Counted from the first letter of the stretch, positions 15,971 through 25,550 are shown. The stretch is 40,189 nt of DNA from Halomonas llamarensis (GCF_023555005.1 NZ_JAMJPJ010000032.1:1-40189), one strand, 5' to 3'. Notes: a model not told the origin generated them from the sequence alone. Numbers and translations: made by a program.

Positions 15971-18196
15971 TCAATAGGTCCAGTTCAGGCGCGCAAACGC
16001 CGCCTGGTAAGTCGGCTCGCTGGTGCGGGTGGTAGAGATAACAGCGCCACTATTATCCAGAATCTGATCGACTCGGTCTTCCGTCTGGCCGAGCAGATTG
16101 GTGATGCTTAACGTCAAGTCCAGGCCATCAGCCAGTTTGGTACTGCTGGACAGATCCAGCCGCGTGCGCGACTCAATTGACTGATCCAGAAAACCACCGC
16201 CGTCGAGCTGCTGAGTCTGATCAACCGACGTGACGTGGTTGACCGCAAGGCCCAGGGTCGTGTTCCAGGGCGCAACAAAGTAATCGAGGCCGAGGTTGCC
16301 GAAGGCGTCCGGTTGATTGAGGAAAGGCCGAGAACCGCCGCTGATTTCATCGACGCTGGAGTCGGTATAGCCTGCGTTGCCCCAAAGCGTGAAACCGTCA
16401 AGGCCAATGCCAGTAAGTGGTGCACGCGCTGAAAGTTCAATGCCCCTAGCTCGGGCATCGCCCACGTTCTGCGGGGTGGCGACAAAGCGATTACCATCCT
16501 GTTCAGTAAACTTTTCGATTTTATCCTCAAACATCCGCTCAAAAAGGTTGAGCGACACATGGCCACGATTATCAGCAAAATAGTGGTCCACCCCCAGATC
16601 CAGACCCCAGATGGATTCCGGATCCTGCCGTGGATTACCCTGAATATCAGGGTCAGCGGCTGTGCCGTCTTCTTCATCAATGGATGGCGACAGGGCACGC
16701 AGATCCGGGCGCCGCAGCGTGCGCGCAACACCGAATCGTAAATCTGTCTGTGGCGTTGCGCTGAATACGGCATTCACAGAAGGCAAGAGGAAATCGGCAT
16801 CGTTTTCGGTCGAGACGCCGAAGAAATCCGTCGTTTCGGTTTCCGAGTCTTCCAGGCGCAGGCCGCCCGTGACTCTCAAATTATCACGCACGTTCCACAC
16901 ATCCTCGGCGAAAGCGAAAACAATATCCTCATCAATTTCGAATATCCGATCTTCGCGTGGCGGACGCGCAGCCCCATCGCGAATCTCGCCGTTTGTTTCA
17001 TCATGCCCGCGCAAACTCGCACCGACACCAAAGCTTAGTGAATGGTCTTGGGCCTGCATTGTCAGAATCGCCTCTGGGCGAGTCATTTCGAGTTCAATGA
17101 GTTCAGTCCGCTGGCGCTCCCGGTCCACCGTGCCGTCCGCGTTGAGGCGTGTCTCGTCACGTTCGGTGTCGGTCTCTCCCCGTTGCCAGTCGAGATTCAG
17201 GCGCAAATTTGCGGACGGGCTAAGTTCGCGCTCCCAACCCCCGCGAAAACCATAACTCTCACGTACCCGTTCGCGGTTCTCGTTGCTCACCCGTTTAAGC
17301 GTCACTTGATCCGCTTCCAGGTCGGTCTCGATATCATCACGAAATTCCGTGGTGCGCAGGTAAAACGGATCAAACTCGAAACGCCCCAACTGGTCTGTTT
17401 GCAGCGCCAGCCGCGGAATCAGATTGATCTGGTCAAAGCGCCGCTCGTTGAGCTCAAGAACCCCGCCGTCGGGCGATCCACCGGCGTCGAACTCGAATTC
17501 ATCCTTGCTCTCGCTGCGCCGAAAACGCTGCACAGAGCCAGCCAGCATGACGTCCAGAGGACCCGCTTTGGTAGCCGTCGCAAAACTCAGCTCACCCTGC
17601 TCACCATTGCCCTCCAGATAACCGGCGCCGACCGCAAGCTCGGATTGCGGCATCTGCTCGACGCCGTTTTTCAGTATGATATTCACCGTGCCTGCCGCCC
17701 CCTGGCCCGGCAGGCTGGCCCGCGGCGAGCGAACAACCTCCACCCGCTCTACCAGCCCGGTGGGAATACGGTCGACTTCGAAGCTGCGCCTGGATTCACC
17801 ATCAATCATTGGCCGCCCATTAACCAGCACCTGGGTATACTCGCCTGGCAGGCCCCGCAAGCGAACTTCACGCGAGCGGTTGGCACCGTCGTAAGTGACG
17901 CCTGGCACGCGGCGTAGAGCGTCACCCAGGGCTTGCTCATTGTATTGCTGTAACTGTTCCGCTGTGATGACTTCGATCGAATTAGGCGCTGAAGCCTTCA
18001 ACTGTACCGCCCGCTGCGCCGACGTATCCACTTCGCCAAATACGGTGATTGGGTCCAACGACTGGGCATCTTCGCCCAATTGCGTCGGCGAGGACGGGGT
18101 CTGAGCCAACGCCAGCTGGGTTGGGCCGGTGATAAGGAATGTCAGCACGACGAGTGCAGAGTGAGGAACAGAGCGCGAAGAAAGGCTAAATTTCAT
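15971..18196 (-). CDS. TonB-dependent outer-membrane receptor
   Basis: 741 residues with signal peptide (to about residue 31, ending ALA). A plug domain follows at roughly 50-170: DPITVFGEVD, SIEVITAEQLQQYNEQALGDAL, VPGVTYDGANRSREVRLRG, GRPMIDGE, and VERVEVVRSPRASLPGQGAAGTVNIILK. The rest is a 22-strand beta-barrel with a C-terminal aromatic end (ARLNWTY). There is no extra N-terminal signalling (STN) domain and no FecI/FecR pair nearby, so transcriptional surface signalling is not expected. The protein imports a ferric siderophore or similar chelate using TonB energy and hands it to the ABC system encoded next. The ligand cannot be read from the sequence. Confidence 0.93.
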   Translation of the reverse strand: MKFSLSSRSVPHSALVVLTFLITGPTQLALAQTPSSPTQLGEDAQSLDPITVFGEVDTSAQRAVQLKASAPNSIEVITAEQLQQYNEQALGDALRRVPGVTYDGANRSREVRLRGLPGEYTQVLVNGRPMIDGESRRSFEVDRIPTGLVERVEVVRSPRASLPGQGAAGTVNIILKNGVEQMPQSELAVGAGYLEGNGEQGELSFATATKAGPLDVMLAGSVQRFRRSESKDEFEFDAGGSPDGGVLELNERRFDQINLIPRLALQTDQLGRFEFDPFYLRTTEFRDDIETDLEADQVTLKRVSNENRERVRESYGFRGGWERELSPSANLRLNLDWQRGETDTERDETRLNADGTVDRERQRTELIELEMTRPEAILTMQAQDHSLSFGVGASLRGHDETNGEIRDGAARPPREDRIFEIDEDIVFAFAEDVWNVRDNLRVTGGLRLEDSETETTDFFGVSTENDADFLLPSVNAVFSATPQTDLRFGVARTLRRPDLRALSPSIDEEDGTAADPDIQGNPRQDPESIWGLDLGVDHYFADNRGHVSLNLFERMFEDKIEKFTEQDGNRFVATPQNVGDARARGIELSARAPLTGIGLDGFTLWGNAGYTDSSVDEISGGSRPFLNQPDAFGNLGLDYFVAPWNTTLGLAVNHVTSVDQTQQLDGGGFLDQSIESRTRLDLSSSTKLADGLDLTLSITNLLGQTEDRVDQILDNSGAVISTTRTSEPTYQAAFARLNWTY

Positions 18197-18225
18197 TTTT
18201 ATGTAAATCCCTTGGTTTTAAATTG

Positions 18226-18244
18226 TTTAATATTAATTATTATT
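18226..18244. promoter_or_regulatory. AT-rich site, possible weak Fur box
   Basis: TTTAATATTAATTATTATT lies about 30-50 bp upstream of the receptor start codon. It resembles the Fur hexamer array (NATAAT units) only partly, about 12 of 19 positions by eye. Iron repression of this operon would be expected from its function, but the site is weak. Confidence 0.3.
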
Positions 18245-18385
18245 GTTTACATTATAACGAACACGTGACCGCGATCGCAATTATTTTCCTGAACGCCTTA
18301 TTTGTGAAATCAACACCTATACATCTTTATAACTAACTGATACTAAATAAATAATCCGATTATCGCCGTTTACCCGGACTGTTCT

Positions 18386-18580
18386 ATGCCCGCCATCAAA
18401 TTCCGCGCTAGCGGTCGCACCCTCACCAATCATGACGGCTTCTCGATCATCAACCAGAATCTTGAAATCGCCGGCGTCGACAACATCGATAGCCGCTTTG
18501 CGACGTCACAAGGGGTATGTTCCAGCAACGTGGTTAAGAACTATCTGGGTTTGCTTTACCTGGGTACGAGCGACTTGATC
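18386..18580 (+). pseudogene. transposase N-terminal fragment, probably IS1380 family
   Basis: The frame opens with MPAIKFRASGRTLTNHDGFS and continues with VDNIDSRF, a GVCSSNVVKNYLGLLYLGTSD segment, then diverges at about 18580. This resembles the start of IS1380-type transposases, where a Gly/Leu N-terminal segment is followed by a pattern like SNxxVxKxYLGLLxxGKSDFEAIE. Only about 65 codons remain of a protein of more than 400. The frame then runs into a perfect inverted repeat and stops at 18616. The assignment rests on memory of the family, without a search. Confidence 0.45.
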
Positions 18581-18614
18581 CTGCCCAGTAACAGGGGACA
18601 CAACTGGGCAGGAT
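18578..18614. repeat. 12-bp perfect inverted repeat
   Basis: ATCCTGCCCAGT (18578-18589) and ACTGGGCAGGAT (18603-18614) with a 13-base loop, exactly at the point where the transposase fragment ends. There is no T-tract on either side, so it is not a clear terminator. It may be a mobile-element end or a scar. Confidence 0.6.
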
Positions 18615-18669
18615 AATACAAAAACAATAAAATCAGTGCGTAATAAGCATCTCTGGATCTAACGGGAAG

Positions 18670-19548
18670 TTACTCAATATTCTGAATCTGTTCCCGCATC
18701 TGCTCGATCAGCACCTTCAACTCCACCGCGCAGCGGGTCGTTTCAGCGACCACGGACTTTGACGAGAGTGTATTGGCTTCGCGGTTAAGCTCCTGCATCA
18801 GAAAATCCAGACGGCGGCCTTTGGGGCCTTTTTGTTTCAGTTGGCGGCTGACTTCTTCGACATGGGCCGTTAGGCGGTCAAGTTCTTCATCGACATCGGC
18901 TTTTTGCGCGACCAGCACCAGCTCGGCTTCCAGCCGTTGGGGGTCAAGCTCGGTCTTGGCGACGTCTAAGCGTTCCAGCAATTGGGCGCACTGGCGCTCT
19001 AAAATCTGCGGCAGCAGGCCTCGTACGGTGGCGACCTGTTCGCTGACGGCGGCAAGGCGAGTAATGATCATCTCGGCGAGTTTTTCACCTTCTCGGGCAC
19101 GGGCCTCTATCAGGCTATTAATCGCTTGATCAAACAACACGTGGGCGGCGGTTTTAACAGCCTCTTGGTCAAGATGCTGGGTTTCTATTACCCCCGGCTG
19201 ATTTAAAAGCTCAAGCGTGGTGGGAACCGCCGCGTTGGGAAGGCGCTCTTGTATCGCGTTAAGCGCGGCGGCAATTTCATCCAGACGCTGTGTGTTGACC
19301 GCAGGCGCTTGGCTCGCCTCGGCAGGCTCGAAACGCACGCTACATTCCACTTTACCCCGGGCTAAACGCTGGCGAAGCGCTTCACGTAACACCGGCTCCT
19401 GGTCGCGCAAGGTATCAGGTAGGCGAAAGTGGGGCTCAAGGTAGCGCTGGTTCACCGAGCGAATTTCCACCTGCAGCGTGCCCCACGAATAGGCATGCTC
19501 GGTGCGGGCGAAAGCGGTCATACTGTGTACGCGGCATACGGTGACCAT
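18670..19548 (-). CDS. yicC: YicC family endoribonuclease-type protein
   Basis: 292 residues from the ATG at 19548, chosen because it is preceded by AGGAG at six bases and because the family begins with a short lead to SMTAFAR (here VHSMTAFAR). E. coli YicC has 287. The N-terminal YicC domain has the conserved WGTLQVEIRSVNQRYLEP region. The C-terminal DUF1732 part has DVDEELDRLTAHVEE, KGPKGRRLDFLMQELNREANTLSSKS. YicC-type proteins bind and cleave RNA and influence small RNA stability. The gene is divergent from rph with 125 bp between the starts, the arrangement common in gammaproteobacteria. Confidence 0.95.
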   Translation of the reverse strand: MVTVCRVHSMTAFARTEHAYSWGTLQVEIRSVNQRYLEPHFRLPDTLRDQEPVLREALRQRLARGKVECSVRFEPAEASQAPAVNTQRLDEIAAALNAIQERLPNAAVPTTLELLNQPGVIETQHLDQEAVKTAAHVLFDQAINSLIEARAREGEKLAEMIITRLAAVSEQVATVRGLLPQILERQCAQLLERLDVAKTELDPQRLEAELVLVAQKADVDEELDRLTAHVEEVSRQLKQKGPKGRRLDFLMQELNREANTLSSKSVVAETTRCAVELKVLIEQMREQIQNIE

Positions 19549-19673
19549 GTGGGCTCCTGTGGTGGGTAGCGGGGTGGATGGGATTGCTGCCAGTCTACCC
19601 GATATCGTAAAAGCCGGGGGCTTAGACGTGTACAATGAGCGCCTTTCCCCTAATGTTGTTCAAGAGAGGTGCT

Positions 19674-20411
19674 ATGCGTCCTGAGGTGATTCGACCCAGT
19701 GGCCGTGAGGCCGACACGCCGCGCGAAGTCCGCTTAACCCGCGGTTATACCCGCCATGCTGAAGGCTCGGTCCTAATTGAGTTTGGCGATACCAAAGTGC
19801 TGTGTAACGCAAGCGTTGAGGCCGGTGTGCCGCGCTGGCTACGCGGCAAAAACCAAGGCTGGGTCACCGCTGAATACGGGATGCTGCCCCGCGCGACCCA
19901 CTCGCGCAGCGGCCGTGAGGCCACCCGCGGAAAGCAGGGCGGGCGCACACTGGAGATTCAGCGCTTGATTGGTCGTAGCCTGCGCGCGGCGGTGAATTTG
20001 AAAAAGCTCGGCGAGTTCACCATCACCGTGGATTGCGATGTCATTCAGGCCGACGGCGGTACGCGCACGGCGGCGATTACCGGCGGCTGTGTCGCGCTGG
20101 TGGATGCGATTCGCTATCTGCAGCGGGAGAAGAAAATCAAAGGTGACCCACTGATACAGCTGGTGAACTCGATTTCGGTGGGTATTTACAAAGGCGTGCC
20201 AGTGGTGGATCTGGACTACCCAGAAGACAGCCAAGCCGATACCGATATGAACGTGGTAATGACTGAAAGCGGTGAGCTGATCGAAGTGCAAGGCACCGCT
20301 GAGGCGGGTACCTTTAACCGCACTGAGCTTAACGCCATGCTGGATTTGGCCGAGCAGACGGGTAAGGCGTTGACCCAGCACCAGCGTGAGTCACTGGAAA
20401 TGCGCGGCTAA
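19674..20411 (+). CDS. rph: ribonuclease PH
   Basis: 245 residues from ATG 19674 with GAGAGG upstream; an earlier ATG at 19635 adds a non-conserved extension. The start [19 protein letters not shown] and the motifs [66 protein letters not shown] and [12 protein letters not shown] match RNase PH over the full length. The enzyme trims tRNA 3' ends by phosphorolysis and works as a hexamer. All conserved regions are present, unlike the frameshifted rph of E. coli K-12. It is followed by a strong hairpin. Confidence 0.97.
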   Translation: MRPEVIRPSGREADTPREVRLTRGYTRHAEGSVLIEFGDTKVLCNASVEAGVPRWLRGKNQGWVTAEYGMLPRATHSRSGREATRGKQGGRTLEIQRLIGRSLRAAVNLKKLGEFTITVDCDVIQADGGTRTAAITGGCVALVDAIRYLQREKKIKGDPLIQLVNSISVGIYKGVPVVDLDYPEDSQADTDMNVVMTESGELIEVQGTAEAGTFNRTELNAMLDLAEQTGKALTQHQRESLEMRG

Positions 20412-20436
20412 CGCGATTCACAGCGACTAAGACGCC

Positions 20437-20462
20437 GTAGGCCAGCTTAAAAGCTGGCCTAC
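20437..20462. terminator. hairpin between rph and crc
   Basis: Perfect palindrome GTAGGCCAGCTT-AA-AAGCTGGCCTAC between two convergent genes. There is no long T-run on either strand, so termination efficiency is uncertain, but position and symmetry suit a bidirectional terminator. Confidence 0.6.
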
Positions 20463-20504
20463 GCGTATCAGCGACGCGGGAACGTAGCGCAAGAATACAT
20501 GGCG

Positions 20505-21272
20505 CTATAAATCGAGGTCGTATTCAACGATCAGCGGCGCGAACTCAGAGAAGGTCGCATCGTAATCGATCCACGCATCCAGCACGTGGCGGCGGAAGTT
20601 GGGTCCTACGAGCTGATAGTCAATGCGCCAGCCCTCTTGACGCTCACGCGGCATCTCTTGGTCACGCTTTGGCCACCAGGTATATTCACCCGCGTCGCGG
20701 TTGATCTCGCGGAAGGTGTCGATAAACCCGATGGGGCCCAGTACTTGGTCCATCCACGCCCGTTCTTCCGGACGAAAACCAGAAGTCAGCTGATTATCGG
20801 ACCAATTGGCCAAATCGAGCGTTTTATGGGCCACGTGCCAGGTACCGCAAATAATATACTCGCGGCGCTTACGCGCCATCTTACTTAGGTACTCTTGGTA
20901 CTGCTCCATAAACGCGTGTTTGGCTTTTTGATCGCTGCCGTCTGGCATCAAAAACGAAGCAATACTGAACCGATCGTAGTCGGCCTGCAGAAAGCGCCCT
21001 TCATGGTCGCACTGCGGAAAGCCCAAGCCATACATAATCGCTTTGGGAATCTTACGGCAATAAAGCGCGACCCCAGAAAAACCATCCTCTTCGGCATCCA
21101 GAAAATAGCCTTCATAACCTTCTGGGTAGAGAATATGGTCGCCCAATTCAAAACTTTTTGCCTTAATGTTCTGCACGCAGACCACGTCGGCATCCTGCTG
21201 AGCCAGCCAGTCCAGGAAGCCCCGATCCACGGCGTCACGAATACCATTGACATTGATGCTGGCAATTTTCAT
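20505..21272 (-). CDS. crc: Crc-like protein, ExoIII fold without nuclease residues
   Basis: 255 residues from the ATG at 21272. The whole sequence follows the exonuclease III fold (MKIASINVNGIRDAVDRGFL, GWRIDYQ, APLIVEYDL), but catalytic positions are changed. The LQE motif that supplies the metal-binding Glu reads VQN (N35). GDWN reads GTWH (T144, H146). The terminal SDH motif reads SEF (F244, no catalytic His). Pseudomonas Crc shows the same kind of losses and the same place between rph and pyrE, with similar text (RERAWMDQVLG-like, RKRREYIICG). Crc assists Hfq in blocking translation of catabolic mRNAs when preferred carbon is present. I therefore call Crc rather than exonuclease III. The gene is divergent from pyrE with 86 bp between starts. 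Confidence 0.85.
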   Translation of the reverse strand: MKIASINVNGIRDAVDRGFLDWLAQQDADVVCVQNIKAKSFELGDHILYPEGYEGYFLDAEEDGFSGVALYCRKIPKAIMYGLGFPQCDHEGRFLQADYDRFSIASFLMPDGSDQKAKHAFMEQYQEYLSKMARKRREYIICGTWHVAHKTLDLANWSDNQLTSGFRPEERAWMDQVLGPIGFIDTFREINRDAGEYTWWPKRDQEMPRERQEGWRIDYQLVGPNFRRHVLDAWIDYDATFSEFAPLIVEYDLDL

Positions 21273-21358
21273 AAATCGTCCCTTTTGCGTCACTGCTGTA
21301 TGATACCCGACGTTTCGACGTTTGGGTAAATCCCCCACGAAAAATCGCGAGGATCTCT

Positions 21359-22021
21359 GTGACAGCCCCCTTACAACCGTATCAACGCGAGTTTATCGCC
21401 TTCGCTATCGAACAGGGCGTGTTGAAATTCGGCGAATTCACACTCAAGTCGGGCCGCGTAAGCCCCTATTTCTTCAACGCCGGGCTATTTCAAACCGGCC
21501 GCGCACTTGCCAAGCTCGGCCGCTTTTATGCTCAGGCAATGATGGATAGCGGCCTTAACGCCGACGTGCTGTTCGGCCCGGCATACAAAGGCATTCCGCT
21601 GGCAGCCGTTACCGCGGCGGCGTTAGCCGACCACCACGACCGCGACATGCCCTACGCATTTAACCGCAAAGAAGCCAAGACCCATGGCGAAGGCGGCAAC
21701 ATCGTCGGGGCGGCGCTGGCCGGTGATATTCTGATCATTGACGATGTCATCACCGCTGGCACCGCCATCCGCGAAGTGATGGCGCTGATTGAGCAAAGCG
21801 GCGCCCGCGCGGGCGGCGTGATTATCGCGCTCGACCGCCAAGAGCGCGGCCAGGGCGAACAGAGCGCGATCCAAGAAGTGGAAGCAACCTACGGCATGCC
21901 CGTCGTCAGTATTGTGACACTGGCACAGGTGCTCGCCTATTTGGAAGCGCACGCCGGGCCCGAGATGCAGCCCCACGCCGAGGCAATTCGCGCCTACCGG
22001 GCGCGTTACGGAGTCGAATAA
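21359..22021 (+). CDS. pyrE: orotate phosphoribosyltransferase
   Basis: 220 residues starting with GTG at 21359, preceded by GAGGA at suitable spacing. The sequence matches PyrE throughout: [19 protein letters not shown], the [14 protein letters not shown] loop, [14 protein letters not shown], and the PRPP motif [16 protein letters not shown]. It converts orotate and PRPP to orotidine 5'-phosphate in pyrimidine synthesis. It is convergent with trmL, with only 6 bp between the stops. Nothing is unusual. Confidence 0.97.
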   Translation: MTAPLQPYQREFIAFAIEQGVLKFGEFTLKSGRVSPYFFNAGLFQTGRALAKLGRFYAQAMMDSGLNADVLFGPAYKGIPLAAVTAAALADHHDRDMPYAFNRKEAKTHGEGGNIVGAALAGDILIIDDVITAGTAIREVMALIEQSGARAGGVIIALDRQERGQGEQSAIQEVEATYGMPVVSIVTLAQVLAYLEAHAGPEMQPHAEAIRAYRARYGVE

Positions 22022-22027
22022 TCACGG

Positions 22028-22498
22028 CTATGCGTCCGAGGCGCCGGCAAAGCCTTGCTGGCGCCAGGCTTCATAGCTTACCAGTGCCACCGCATTGGAC
22101 AGATTTAGACTACGGTTATTGGGTTGCATGGGGATTAACAGCTTCTGCTCGGGAGCGATGAGTTCGTGCACAGAGACCGACAGTCCGCCGGTTTCCGAGC
22201 CAAACAGCAGCACATCGCCCGGCGCGAAGGTCGCCTCGCTGTAAGGGCGCGTTCCGCGGGTGGTCAGCGCCCAGATAGTGCGGTCCTGCATCGCCGCACA
22301 AAACGCCGTAAAATTCCCGTAGCGTGTCACATTGGCTATATCACGGTAGTCCAACCCGGCACGGCGCAGCTTTTTCTCTTCTAGGTCAAAGCCCAGCGGT
22401 TCAATCAAATGTAGCCGACAGCCGTTATTGGCCACCAAACGCATGATATTGCCGGTATTGGGCGCCATTTTAGGCTCGAACAGCGCAATTTCGAACAT
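22028..22498 (-). CDS. trmL: tRNA (cytidine/uridine-2'-O-)-methyltransferase TrmL
   Basis: 156 residues from the ATG at 22498 (preceded by GGAAGG); E. coli TrmL has 157. The SPOUT-fold motifs are present: [20 protein letters not shown] near the N-terminus, [12 protein letters not shown], and the knot-forming [22 protein letters not shown] at the end. The enzyme methylates the ribose of the wobble base 34 in tRNA-Leu isoacceptors. The start is 36 bp from the divergent rep start, so both genes share a short promoter region. Confidence 0.96.
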   Translation of the reverse strand: MFEIALFEPKMAPNTGNIMRLVANNGCRLHLIEPLGFDLEEKKLRRAGLDYRDIANVTRYGNFTAFCAAMQDRTIWALTTRGTRPYSEATFAPGDVLLFGSETGGLSVSVHELIAPEQKLLIPMQPNNRSLNLSNAVALVSYEAWRQQGFAGASDA

Positions 22499-22534
22499 CG
22501 GTCTGCCTTCCAAACGTAAAGGACGCATTCTGCC

Positions 22535-24592
22535 ATGAACCCGAGCATCGCCCAACGACTTAACGGCTTAAACCCGCGTCAGCAGGAGGCCGTACGCTAT
22601 ATCGACGGCCCCTGCCTGGTGCTCGCCGGCGCGGGTTCGGGCAAGACCAGCGTGATCACCACCAAAATTGCCTATTTGGTGCAGGAGTGTGGTATGAGCG
22701 CGCGCAAAATCGCCGCAGTGACCTTTACCAACAAGGCCGCCCGGGAAATGAAAGAGCGGGTGGGGCAGATGCTAAAGGGCAAAGAAGGCCACGGATTAAC
22801 CGTCTCGACCTTCCACACCCTGGGGCTCAATATCATTCGTGGCGAACTCAAAGCCCTAGGCTATAAACCTGGCTTTTCGCTTTTCGACCCGGAAGATGCC
22901 AAGGCACTGCTGCGCGATTTAATGAACAAAGATGCCCAGGTCGACGCCGAACAGATCAATGCGGTACAGCATCAAATTTCCCAGTGGAAGAACGACTTAG
23001 TCCTGCCAGGTGACGCGCTCTCGTTTGCTGCCGATGATAACGAGCACTTTGCCGCAAGGGTGTATGAAGCCTACGTACGCCATTTAAAAGCTTACAACGC
23101 GGTGGATTTTGACGACCTGATTCTGCTGCCCGTGGTCCTGCTACAACGCGACCCCGAGGCCTTAGCCCGTTGGCAGCGCAAAATCCATTACATGCTGGTG
23201 GATGAGTACCAGGACACCAACGTCTCTCAATACCTGCTGGTGAAGCTATTAATGACAGAGCGGGCGACTTTTACCGTAGTCGGCGACGATGACCAATCGA
23301 TTTACGCCTGGCGAGGCGCGCGGCCGGAAAACCTCATCACCCTGGGCGACGATTTCCCGCGTTTGAAGGTGATCAAGCTGGAACAGAACTACCGCTCCAC
23401 CGGTACGATTTTGCGCTCGGCCAATACGTTGATTGCCAACAACCCCCACGTCTATGAAAAAACCTTGTGGTCGGAAATGGGCGATGGCGCACCGATTCGC
23501 GTGATCGTTAACCGCCACGAAGAAGCCGAAGCCGAACGGGTTGCCAGCGAAATATTCACCCGGCGGATCAAAGAGCGTGCTGAATGGCGCGATTTCGCCG
23601 TGCTTTACCGGGGTAACTTTCAAGCGCGGCTTTTAGAACTCAAGCTGCAGCACTACCAAATTCCCTACAAACTCTCGGGCGGTAAGTCGTTTTTCTCGCG
23701 CAACGAGGTCAAAGACGCCATGGCGTACCTGCGCCTTTTGATTAACCCCGCCGACGATAACGCCTTTTTACGCATAGTGAACGTGCCGCGCAGAGAAATC
23801 GGCCCCGGCACGCTGGAAAAACTCGCCAACTACGCGACCGAGCGCTCCATTTCGTTGTTTGCCGCCTGCCATGAATTGGGGCTGGAGCAGCAGCTGCCGA
23901 CCCGTGCGGTTGAGCGCCTAGGGCGCTTTACCCACTTTATCGACGGCGTGCGTAAGCGCATGGATCAAGACGACGCGATTGCCGCCATTCGCGACATGCT
24001 TCGCGATATGGATTACGAAGCGTGGCTGTACCAAAACGCCAGCGCACCGACGATCGCCGAGCGTCGCATGGCCAATGTATGGATATTAATCGATCAGTTA
24101 GAAAAGTCGCTCAACCGCGACCCGGAGGACGGTACGCCTTCCACTGAGACCGAAACCGACGGCGTCGAAGCGGCCATATCACGCCTGGTACTGCGCGATA
24201 TTCTCGAACAACAGGCCGAAGAGGATGATTCTGATCGAGTACAGCTTCTCACCATGCATGCCTCTAAAGGGTTGGAGTTTCCCCACGTCTACCTGATGGG
24301 GCTGGAAGAGGATTTATTGCCCCACCGCAACGCCGTCGAAGTGGGTACGGTTGAGGAGGAGCGGCGCCTTGCCTACGTGGGGATTACGCGCGCGCGACGT
24401 ACATTGACACTGACCCTGGCCCGCCAACGCAAAGCCTATGGCGAACTACTGGACTGCACGCCCAGCCGTTTTCTCGACGAACTACCCGCCGACGACTTGG
24501 AGTGGGAAGGCCGCGCCGACAAAGAAAACCCCGAGAAAAAGCAGGCCCGGGGTAAAGATGCACTCGCAGGTATCCGCTCGCTACTAGGCTGA
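22535..24592 (+). CDS. rep: ATP-dependent DNA helicase Rep
   Basis: 685 residues, close to the 673 of E. coli Rep. Superfamily 1A helicase motifs appear in order: Q-motif LNPRQQEAV, Walker A GAGSGKT (32-38), Ia [16 protein letters not shown], Walker [63 protein letters not shown] and [18 protein letters not shown]. It moves 3' to 5' on single-stranded DNA and removes proteins ahead of the replication fork. The order of motifs and the N-terminus starting near LNGLNPRQ favour Rep over UvrD. It is followed by a bidirectional-looking hairpin. Confidence 0.95.
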   Translation: MNPSIAQRLNGLNPRQQEAVRYIDGPCLVLAGAGSGKTSVITTKIAYLVQECGMSARKIAAVTFTNKAAREMKERVGQMLKGKEGHGLTVSTFHTLGLNIIRGELKALGYKPGFSLFDPEDAKALLRDLMNKDAQVDAEQINAVQHQISQWKNDLVLPGDALSFAADDNEHFAARVYEAYVRHLKAYNAVDFDDLILLPVVLLQRDPEALARWQRKIHYMLVDEYQDTNVSQYLLVKLLMTERATFTVVGDDDQSIYAWRGARPENLITLGDDFPRLKVIKLEQNYRSTGTILRSANTLIANNPHVYEKTLWSEMGDGAPIRVIVNRHEEAEAERVASEIFTRRIKERAEWRDFAVLYRGNFQARLLELKLQHYQIPYKLSGGKSFFSRNEVKDAMAYLRLLINPADDNAFLRIVNVPRREIGPGTLEKLANYATERSISLFAACHELGLEQQLPTRAVERLGRFTHFIDGVRKRMDQDDAIAAIRDMLRDMDYEAWLYQNASAPTIAERRMANVWILIDQLEKSLNRDPEDGTPSTETETDGVEAAISRLVLRDILEQQAEEDDSDRVQLLTMHASKGLEFPHVYLMGLEEDLLPHRNAVEVGTVEEERRLAYVGITRARRTLTLTLARQRKAYGELLDCTPSRFLDELPADDLEWEGRADKENPEKKQARGKDALAGIRSLLG

Positions 24593-24613
24593 GTGATACC
24601 GACTGGGACAAGC

Positions 24614-24657
24614 ACAAAAAAATATCCACAGGCGGTTAAGAACTCCGCCTGTGGATA
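24614..24657. terminator. rho-independent terminator between rep and the cytochrome gene
   Basis: A 12-bp stem ATCCACAGGCGG / CCGCCTGTGGAT (24624-24656) with a 9-base loop. On the minus strand it is followed by ATATTTTTTTG, a good T-tract for the cytochrome c gene. On the plus strand it ends rep more weakly. Confidence 0.85.
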
Positions 24658-24707
24658 GACGTTTTAGCGTTTTAATCCCGCCACGTAAATCACCGGGCGA
24701 AAGTGTG

Positions 24708-25550
24708 TTACTGCGCTTGGGAAACCATGTAGTCCACGACGGCCATGATTTCTTCATCGGAAGCGCTGCTGCCACCACGCGGCGGCATGGCCCCTTTGCC
24801 GTTGAACACGCTCTGATATAGCGCATCCATACCCTGCTCAATACGCGGGGCCCAGGCTTCAGCATCGCCCAACATTGGCGAACCGGCGACGCCTGATGCG
24901 TGGCACGCCGCACAGCCTACGCTTGCGTAAAGTGCTTCACCGTCTAAGTCGCTAGCGCCACTCGCTTCTTCGGAGGCTGCCGCGTCGTCTCCACTGGCGG
25001 CCATTTCGTCACCTGCCGCTTCGCCCTCAGACGCGGCGGTCTCTCCAGCAGCTCCCTCTTCGGATGCTGCCTGTTCAGAAGCGGCTTCATCGCCGCCACC
25101 TAATTCAGGTACTTCCATAACGGGCTCAACCATATAGGCGACCGCTGCTTCGACTTCTTTATCAGAGAGACTGGGGTTACCGCCTTTCGCCGGCATGGCG
25201 CCAATACCGTTAATAGCGTGGTCTAACAGCGTGGCGAAACCTTGTTCGGTACGCTCCGCCCAGGCGGCCTCGTTACCACGAACAGGAGCACCTGCAGCAC
25301 CGGTCTCGTGGCAGGCACTACACACATTGCCGTAAATGCCTTCACCGTCGATATCACCGCCACTGCTATCGGCAGCTGCCGGCGCAGCGGAAGCCGTACC
25401 GCAATCCTGGCCCTGCAAGCACACTTGGCCAGCAGGCGCTAAGCGCTCGGCCATGGCATCACGCGCCGCGTTTTCCTGGGCGAAAGCACCTGAAGTGCCT
25501 GCCATGACGCCAAAGGCCGCCAGCCCGCTCATGATCAGCTTAAATTTCAC
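24708..25550 (-). CDS. exported diheme cytochrome c (c5-like)
   Basis: 281 residues if started at GTG 25550, which has AAGAGG eight bases upstream and yields a signal peptide (VKFKLIMSGLAAFGVMAGTS, cleavage after AFA). There are two c-type heme sites, CSACH and CAACH. Each is in a similar domain with a methionine ligand candidate in GIGAMPAKGG and GKGAMPPRGG, and with the repeated ending SDKEVEAAVAYMV / SDEEIMAVVDYMV. The domains resemble cytochrome c5. They are joined by about 70 residues of low-complexity Glu/Ala/Ser sequence, typical of an acidic, salt-tolerant exported protein. Two extra cysteines near the N-terminus (VCLQGQDCG) may form a disulfide. It probably carries electrons between the bc1 complex and terminal oxidases. 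Confidence 0.9.
   Translation of the reverse strand: MKFKLIMSGLAAFGVMAGTSGAFAQENAARDAMAERLAPAGQVCLQGQDCGTASAAPAAADSSGGDIDGEGIYGNVCSACHETGAAGAPVRGNEAAWAERTEQGFATLLDHAINGIGAMPAKGGNPSLSDKEVEAAVAYMVEPVMEVPELGGGDEAASEQAASEEGAAGETAASEGEAAGDEMAASGDDAAASEEASGASDLDGEALYASVGCAACHASGVAGSPMLGDAEAWAPRIEQGMDALYQSVFNGKGAMPPRGGSSASDEEIMAVVDYMVSQAQ

Noticed and set aside
17042..17917. A 291-residue plus-strand frame
   Set aside because: It lies wholly antisense inside the TonB receptor gene, has no domain or signal and follows the codon structure of the other strand.
20505..21272. Active exodeoxyribonuclease III (xthA)
   Set aside because: Most catalytic residues are replaced and the gene sits between rph and pyrE as Crc does in Pseudomonas.
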